This document shows, one piece after another, positions 54,501-58,102 of a stretch of 58,102 bases of DNA. Position numbers and translations under genes: made by a program. Under the pieces are notes generated by a model, which was not told the DNA's origin, made no database searches, and saw only the letters and a list, made by a program, of their open reading frames with translations. The stretch spans positions 1 through 58,102 of the forward strand of contig JAHJCZ010000184.1 in assembly GCA_018812705.1 (NCBI GenBank), written 5' to 3'. This DNA comes from Candidatus Omnitrophota bacterium. Lineage in GTDB: Bacteria; Omnitrophota; Gorgyraeia; Zapsychrales; Zapsychraceae. The stretch's first letter is position 1. Each line of letters starts with the position of its first letter.

Positions 54501-57500
54501 TGCTCCATAAGATGCTGCTGTTGTCTCTAACTGTTCTGCTCTATCCATTCCAAAACTTACTCTTGGACTAAATAATGCATATGGCTCACTTACCTTTGCT
54601 TCAACTATTCCTGCAGAGGCTAATACCTTCTCAACATATCCGACGCTTGCATCTAAGTCTAATCCTTGCTTATCATAAATAATAAAATATCCATCTTCAT
54701 CTTCATACAGATCATTGATTACTGCATTTCCTAAACTTGTTCTCACTACAGTTGCTACTGCTGCCTTATTCTCTATTGTAATCCCTTCTACTTTTGCCAT
54801 TGCAAATCTATCAAACCCTATCTTAGACACTTCTTGCTGTGCTTCTTTCCTTATTTGATCTACTCTCTCTTCTGTCAAACTTCCTGGTAATACTATTCCT
54901 ATTTCATCTCCGCCTATCCTTGCCGCTCTTCCTCCTTCTCTTTGCAATACTTCATCAGCAACCTTTACTGATGCTGGAATTATTACGTCTACCAATCTTG
55001 AACTATATCCTTTGTTCATCGCGGCTACTTTACTCATATCACCAAAACCTACATATGGCCTGCTTCCTACAGAATGTTCTTCGTCTATAAAAGCTTTGAT
55101 CTCTTGCGCCCCTGTTTCTCCTACACTAATATCAAAATGTCTATCCCCTTCTCCTGGCAATCTTCTTGAATAATCTTCTGCTATCACACTTCGATCTAAG
55201 ATTCGATCTGATAATATTGCACTATCTGCCGCCATATTTAGTTGAGCAGAAGCGACAGGCATCAAGCGATTGTCCTTAGTTATCTCAAATTTAGCCTGTG
55301 TTGGCTCAAATGCTCTCAAGTTATCAATTATACTGTTTATCTTACTTATAGCTTGTGGGCGGCGTACAGGATCATTAGCATATGCTAAAGGCTGTGTAAT
55401 ATCCCAATCAAGTGTGTCGCCATTTGATAGAGCTAACGCCATTGAATGAGCAAGTCCTGAATCATATTTTTGAGTCATTTGCTCAAGTTGCGTTCTCATC
55501 TCAGTTGTTATAGTGGAAACTTCTTGTGAGCTTTGTTGTTCTTGAAGCCTAGCAATGCGTGGTTCCATAAACGCAACAACTTCATTTCTAAGTTGTTCAA
55601 CCTGTTTATGTTCAGCCTGCGCTTGCTGTTCAGCTGCTTGTTGCAACTTTGTAAGGTCTAAGCCTTCAGATTCTGCATATCGTGTTGGTTCTACTATATC
55701 AAATTGACGATCAGCCAACATTTGTGCTTGAGCCATATACTCTGGTACGAATGTAGCTTGTCCTGTCTGATCAGATCTAAAACTGTCAACAGGATCTTGT
55801 GTCATTTCTCTCTGATAAGCTAGATTTACTTCGTGTGATTCACCTGATGAAACAAAGCTCTCATGAATAGCCGTATCAAGAGCATGGATCTTTTCCTGTC
55901 CTTGGCTGCGTAATACGTTTGCTTTACCAATAGCAGTCATAAGTTCTGGGCTGTGTGTTGCTTTTGCCAAGACAATATTGTCTCCTGATCGGAAAGCTCC
56001 AACACTTTGTCCCTGCATTGTCCAGCGGAAAGATTCCTGTTGAGCAGAAGGTAATTTTGCTATCTCTTGTTCTAAAGCTTCATCCCATTCTGGAGACTCT
56101 ACATCTATAACCTTGATGTTGCTGTAATCCATGTCATAGTCTCTTACCAGCGTATCTGCAACCTCACGCAGAACATGTTCTACTGGAAGTGCATCAGCTG
56201 TGATAATTGCACTCTCATCATCAAATCTCTCATATAGACGTCTTTCTACCGCAGCAATAGTTTCCCTTTGCTCTTGTTCTGGCATAACAAATTGTCGGTT
56301 AAAACTATCAGCTGTGATCTCTGCTATTTTCTGCGTTCCATTATCGTCATATCTTACGGAATAAGAAACTGGTTGTTTCTTTGCAGTATCTACTTTGACA
56401 GCCACAACCTCTGTTCTATCACTTAACTTCATTCCAACAGGAAGTGAAGCAACAGCTAAAGCCGCTGTGTTTGATCTAAGGATACTCTTAACCTCGCCAT
56501 TCTGTGAAACAATAGCTTTAACTTTACGCCCATCTATATCTATATTCCTAACAATATCTCCGCGATCAAGATTAAAATCTCCATCTCTCAATTTCGCAAC
56601 TACAAACTCTTGTCCTTCAGCATTTCTAGCAATAGGAACCGCAACTCTATTATCATAAGAGGCTACTGTATCAAATTCTGTGACTCTATTCTCTTGAGCG
56701 CTATATATTGCATTAACTTTGCCTTTATTATCTACATTAATGCCAACGCTTTGATAATTTGGACCAGGAACAAGTGCTGCCATATCCTTAGGTTTGCTTA
56801 AATCTCTAGCCCTTGCCATTGGCCCTAAAATACCAATCGTTATACTAGGCATCAGAGGAGCACCAAAAACTGCAGGATCACTAGCGCCAACGCCTATAGG
56901 ATCAGCAAATTGTGAATCAAGGACAGGAAGCACAGGCTTTGTATAATCTGCAGTGTACGTTGCAGGGCTATATGTTCTTGCATCTGAACTTTCAACTCTA
57001 TCTACAAAATCAACAAAACTCATGTTAGATATTCTTACAGGATCCTGAACTCTATAAATACCTGTAACAGGAAGCGTAGTCTCATCAGTAGCCATAACCA
57101 TACTAGCTCCATCTATATCTACGAATCTATGTGCTAACTCAGCTTTCTTATCTACCAATGCATTGTCAACATCTGCTGTTCCAGGCTCTATAACGTATAT
57201 GCCACCTTCATTCATTAGAGCTGTTGTATTCTTTAATTGAGTGTATACATTAAGTGCTTTCTGCCATGCCTGCATATGTCTCGTAGTTGGAATGCCTTTT
57301 TCTGGCTCTTGCATCGTTCCTTGTTCACTAATACCAAGACGCTCACGGCTTATAATTCCTGAAACAGCTAGATCATTACCATATGTGATATTCCTATGTA
57401 AAACTATGTCTCCACGGCTTCCGCCGCCATTTTCAACAACGACTCTGCTTAGATCATTAACATCTAATGCATTAGCCTTTACTGCTTGCATTGAAATTCT

Positions 57501-58091
57501 TGGACTGTCTATGCTTCTTGCAGCTGGAAGATTTTCCTGAGCAAAGCTTTGTTTAGCTGTTTCAACGACATTATTATTAATATCCATTCCTACGAATCTT
57601 ACTTGCCAATCAGATGCGCTGCCTACGTCATTGCCTATGCTTCTTTCTCTTTGTATCTCTGTTTCAATAGTATCTCTTACAATACTAACGGTTTCAAATG
57701 CTTCCTTAGGCTCAGCACCTAGTCCAACTGAGTAAACAACGATTTCTTTATTGTCAACCAATCCCATGTCTGCTTGTGCTATTTTATCTCTAATTAGATC
57801 AGAAACCTGAGCTTCAAATACTTTTTGCTGCTCTGTATATGCTTGTCTATACTCAGGTTTAGTTGGTGTAAAACCAACAACTGTTGTAGGCGCTTGTCTC
57901 TTGCCTAGAAGATCTACTCTCCTCTGAATTTGCTCTGGAGTCCCAATATTTGCTAAGCCTCTATCAATTTTAGCTGAAAGTCTAATATTAGAACCATCTG
58001 GCATATTTAATGCTAACATGGATGTGTCTGGTTCTAGATACGGTGCAAGGTCAGGCCTATCAAAATTAGGACGCTCATAATAATCTGGCAT
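51507..58091 (-). CDS. Giant protein segment 1 (>=2,194 aa): methyltransferase-like, GGDEF-like and HD domains
   Basis: The frame has an ATG at 58091, but no stop lies between that ATG and the window edge, so the true start may be outside; an AGG about 6 bases before the ATG is only a weak ribosome site. Visible order: an N-terminal strand-rich part, a SAM-methyltransferase-like fold (residues ~110-345), unrecognised mixed sequence, a Gln/Glu-rich helical stretch (~790-880), a GGDEF-like domain (~985-1185), more unrecognised sequence, and an HD domain (~1935-2050) close to the end. No signal peptide or membrane helix is evident. It ends in TAA at 51507-51509, and the next giant frame starts two codons later in the same phase. 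The GGDEF and HD pairing suggests cyclic-dinucleotide or (p)ppGpp-type signalling origins. Whether any of it is catalytic is unknown. That it is coding is certain; its function is not. Confidence 0.85.
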   Translation of the reverse strand: MPDYYERPNFDRPDLAPYLEPDTSMLALNMPDGSNIRLSAKIDRGLANIGTPEQIQRRVDLLGKRQAPTTVVGFTPTKPEYRQAYTEQQKVFEAQVSDLIRDKIAQADMGLVDNKEIVVYSVGLGAEPKEAFETVSIVRDTIETEIQRERSIGNDVGSASDWQVRFVGMDINNNVVETAKQSFAQENLPAARSIDSPRISMQAVKANALDVNDLSRVVVENGGGSRGDIVLHRNITYGNDLAVSGIISRERLGISEQGTMQEPEKGIPTTRHMQAWQKALNVYTQLKNTTALMNEGGIYVIEPGTADVDNALVDKKAELAHRFVDIDGASMVMATDETTLPVTGIYRVQDPVRISNMSFVDFVDRVESSDARTYSPATYTADYTKPVLPVLDSQFADPIGVGASDPAVFGAPLMPSITIGILGPMARARDLSKPKDMAALVPGPNYQSVGINVDNKGKVNAIYSAQENRVTEFDTVASYDNRVAVPIARNAEGQEFVVAKLRDGDFNLDRGDIVRNIDIDGRKVKAIVSQNGEVKSILRSNTAALAVASLPVGMKLSDRTEVVAVKVDTAKKQPVSYSVRYDDNGTQKIAEITADSFNRQFVMPEQEQRETIAAVERRLYERFDDESAIITADALPVEHVLREVADTLVRDYDMDYSNIKVIDVESPEWDEALEQEIAKLPSAQQESFRWTMQGQSVGAFRSGDNIVLAKATHSPELMTAIGKANVLRSQGQEKIHALDTAIHESFVSSGESHEVNLAYQREMTQDPVDSFRSDQTGQATFVPEYMAQAQMLADRQFDIVEPTRYAESEGLDLTKLQQAAEQQAQAEHKQVEQLRNEVVAFMEPRIARLQEQQSSQEVSTITTEMRTQLEQMTQKYDSGLAHSMALALSNGDTLDWDITQPLAYANDPVRRPQAISKINSIIDNLRAFEPTQAKFEITKDNRLMPVASAQLNMAADSAILSDRILDRSVIAEDYSRRLPGEGDRHFDISVGETGAQEIKAFIDEEHSVGSRPYVGFGDMSKVAAMNKGYSSRLVDVIIPASVKVADEVLQREGGRAARIGGDEIGIVLPGSLTEERVDQIRKEAQQEVSKIGFDRFAMAKVEGITIENKAAVATVVRTSLGNAVINDLYEDEDGYFIIYDKQGLDLDASVGYVEKVLASAGIVEAKVSEPYALFSPRVSFGMDRAEQLETTAASYGAAITKGEFILNVSKENNRNGGMGRDYRRELARFEASSTTMTKIPAATKKEIVLGSAKSSGIKVYADQVEPYYPAFNRETLGGIVAQAYNNDQDVTLIRIDTRYVPRGEFANEVKQAITDGKFTVDALRGKEDGTFGFKVVNEFSDHEKANEVILTQANIYRSEVQEELLKNENVEGAFLVRGPPDNFYLAVVTPKYTAVEPKVFVEAFEAAERKINADADVEADIQITANLVSTRDVGSNTDVLIGTVDKLATVETSIPVNNRIKAFDPAKEPAFKTELALLRVVGRNMSRQVLEDKFGDPSAIPDSAILASKTFKGAAHVAGSLVNKHNKIRDLMGGDLSAIPKYERFKASGQDAVIDMTVYADAKTVEQLNNEGKYGKKEFAAVSRLADVLAQNSWDARMSFTPQNVKIVKDPITQQMSAYIDNVAAVNKQDATPRMQTELKQAYQIGMRRDWPGPSVIGPEASEKYVIRHTIEAEKSTGLKKTQELMTAAFWSGDDATAISLSEELNTNPNIERQIESFVKRWMVPGRVIRGEAVIFGVDTFKDGMKTPDELRSEGKGPLGVTNYSVHAAGVDVATIPIKGGYKASVVYDQKYGAGSQPGKITYVLDYLINDDVLSKAKTVDLDVVDSGIAQGSRTFYEVDGKPMYAVRDDKTQEIVAAVVAQRIEPKHIKAIIAAKEDLPEVFKVLRANPELNVPVIDVDGKLLFMKSRLPEASSQRVMSQLKVADPKLAVMLQAQPSKTEDSLEVHATKVMNFSEDYLHSVSMPAGFDRDAFEMTLGLHDIGKVNAIQQGSRGNQHAETEKIVRSLSQQKQIPLNEQQTRIALALIDGDPIGRYMQGIEPSVQATSTEIKRMADQSGMPARDFFKVLTMYYQSDAGSYSTYAGGGGATDYLFDYDQEQGSIEFDSARQRLRFTPQAESRFVALERDLFKETAIAPDRAQLSSNVYQVALTETLRASEWKNVSTPRVADVSPRFVYEVGDYVVHVPTREEVAQH
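51950..52300 (-). other. HD phosphohydrolase-like domain
   Basis: Residues ~1935-2050 of segment 1 show the spaced metal ligands of the HD superfamily: His in EDYLHSVSM, the His-Asp pair in LGLHDIGKVNA, a further His in NQHAETEKIV, and a late Asp in ALIDGDPIG. This is the H...HD...H...D pattern of metal-dependent phosphohydrolases (HDc/HD-GYP and RelA/SpoT-type families). No GYP motif is seen, so the substrate is undetermined. All ligands are present, so the domain could be active. Confidence 0.65.
54540..55140 (-). other. GGDEF (diguanylate-cyclase-like) domain, degenerate
   Basis: The segment RAARIGGDEIGIVLPG (about 54,885-54,930) matches the R-x-GGDEF-x-ivLP core of diguanylate cyclases, with Ile for Phe. 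Upstream the expected D-x-D-x-FK-x-x-N-D motif appears only as FGDMSKVAAMNKGYSSRLVD, so the first metal-binding Asp is replaced and the GTP-base contacts are unclear. Downstream sequence keeps the alternating helix and strand pattern for about 100 residues. This is a recognisable but probably altered GGDEF fold, possibly a c-di-GMP sensor rather than a synthase. The family call is fairly secure; activity is not. Confidence 0.6.
57050..57760 (-). other. SAM-methyltransferase (CheR-like) fold, degenerate
   Basis: Residues ~110-345 of segment 1 read like a CheR-type methyltransferase: a first strand with VYSVGLGAEPKEAF where CheR has its glycine-rich AdoMet loop, then WQVRFVGMDINNNVVETAK (strand 2 with an acidic end, as for ribose binding), then a GDIVLHRN stretch like the CheR 'RNV' segment, and a late strand GGIYVIEPG. 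The order and spacing fit the Rossmann methyltransferase fold. The canonical GCSTGEEPYS-type motif is changed, so activity is doubtful. A second similar fold occurs in the next frame at 49.3-50.1 kb. Confidence 0.45.
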
Positions 58092-58102
58092 GATACCTAA
58101 AC

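Noticed and set aside
1..58102. Non-ribosomal peptide or polyketide synthase, phage tape measure, or simple repetitive adhesin as the cause of the great length
   Set aside because: No carrier, condensation or ketosynthase motifs; no phage neighbours; and the domains are diverse rather than one repeated adhesin module.
1..58102. tRNA, rRNA, CRISPR or insertion sequence
   Set aside because: No tRNA-like cloverleaf, conserved rRNA segment, regularly spaced short direct repeats, or transposase motif was seen on either strand.

Overview
The window is coding almost edge to edge on the minus strand, with no intergenic stretch over 300 bases and no RNA gene, CRISPR array or insertion sequence that I can see. 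Five huge reading frames lie head to tail (transcription runs from high to low coordinates): at least 2,194, 6,470, 833, 2,897 and at least 6,971 codons. The first and last run off the window. The DNA is AT-rich. The best fit is the giant-gene genomes of Candidatus Omnitrophota (OP3). Giant proteins of that phylum are reported to combine divergent SecA-like motors, many membrane segments, wall hydrolases and glycosyltransferases, and all of these are seen here. The taxonomic call is inference.

Layout in protein order. (1) 58.1-51.5 kb: methyltransferase-like fold, degenerate GGDEF domain, HD phosphohydrolase-like domain. (2) 51.5-32.1 kb: weak kinase-like start, CheR-like fold, first SecA-like motor, long helical stretch, membrane segment, low-complexity linker with a 273-bp tandem repeat, second SecA-like motor, polytopic membrane block, GH73-like glucosaminidase, Amidase_3, and a helical region leading into a barrel-sandwich (membrane-fusion-protein-like) segment. 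(3) 32.1-29.6 kb: the rest of that segment plus unrecognised sequence. (4) 29.6-20.9 kb: long coiled coil, beta-strand-rich (outer-membrane-like) block, clan GH-A glycosidase, EF-hand-like loop. (5) 20.9-0 kb: membrane segments, a cyclic-glucan-synthase-like (GT84/NdvB) region, TPRs, then six segments that each begin with a prepilin-like membrane helix. Four of these lead into soluble domains: a phosphodiester glycosidase; a GNAT; a Cys/His/Asp (transglutaminase-like) domain followed by HAD, ART-like, HEAT and CofD/YvcK-like domains; and a PtsI-like domain. The last segment carries a TraB/EreA-like domain.

The frames look like pieces of one still larger gene. At three junctions the neighbouring frames overlap, all three shifts are -1, no Shine-Dalgarno site precedes the next start, and sensible protein continues across the break. 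The fourth junction is one in-frame TAA two codons before an ATG. If joined, the window holds about 19,370 residues of one polypeptide with neither end present.

Working hypothesis (inference): a cell-envelope megaprotein that combines motor-like ATPases, membrane anchors, peptidoglycan hydrolases and glycan enzymes, possibly cut into modules at the internal prepilin-type sites. An 85-bp palindromic element inserted in frame inside the coding sequence is a second unusual layer.
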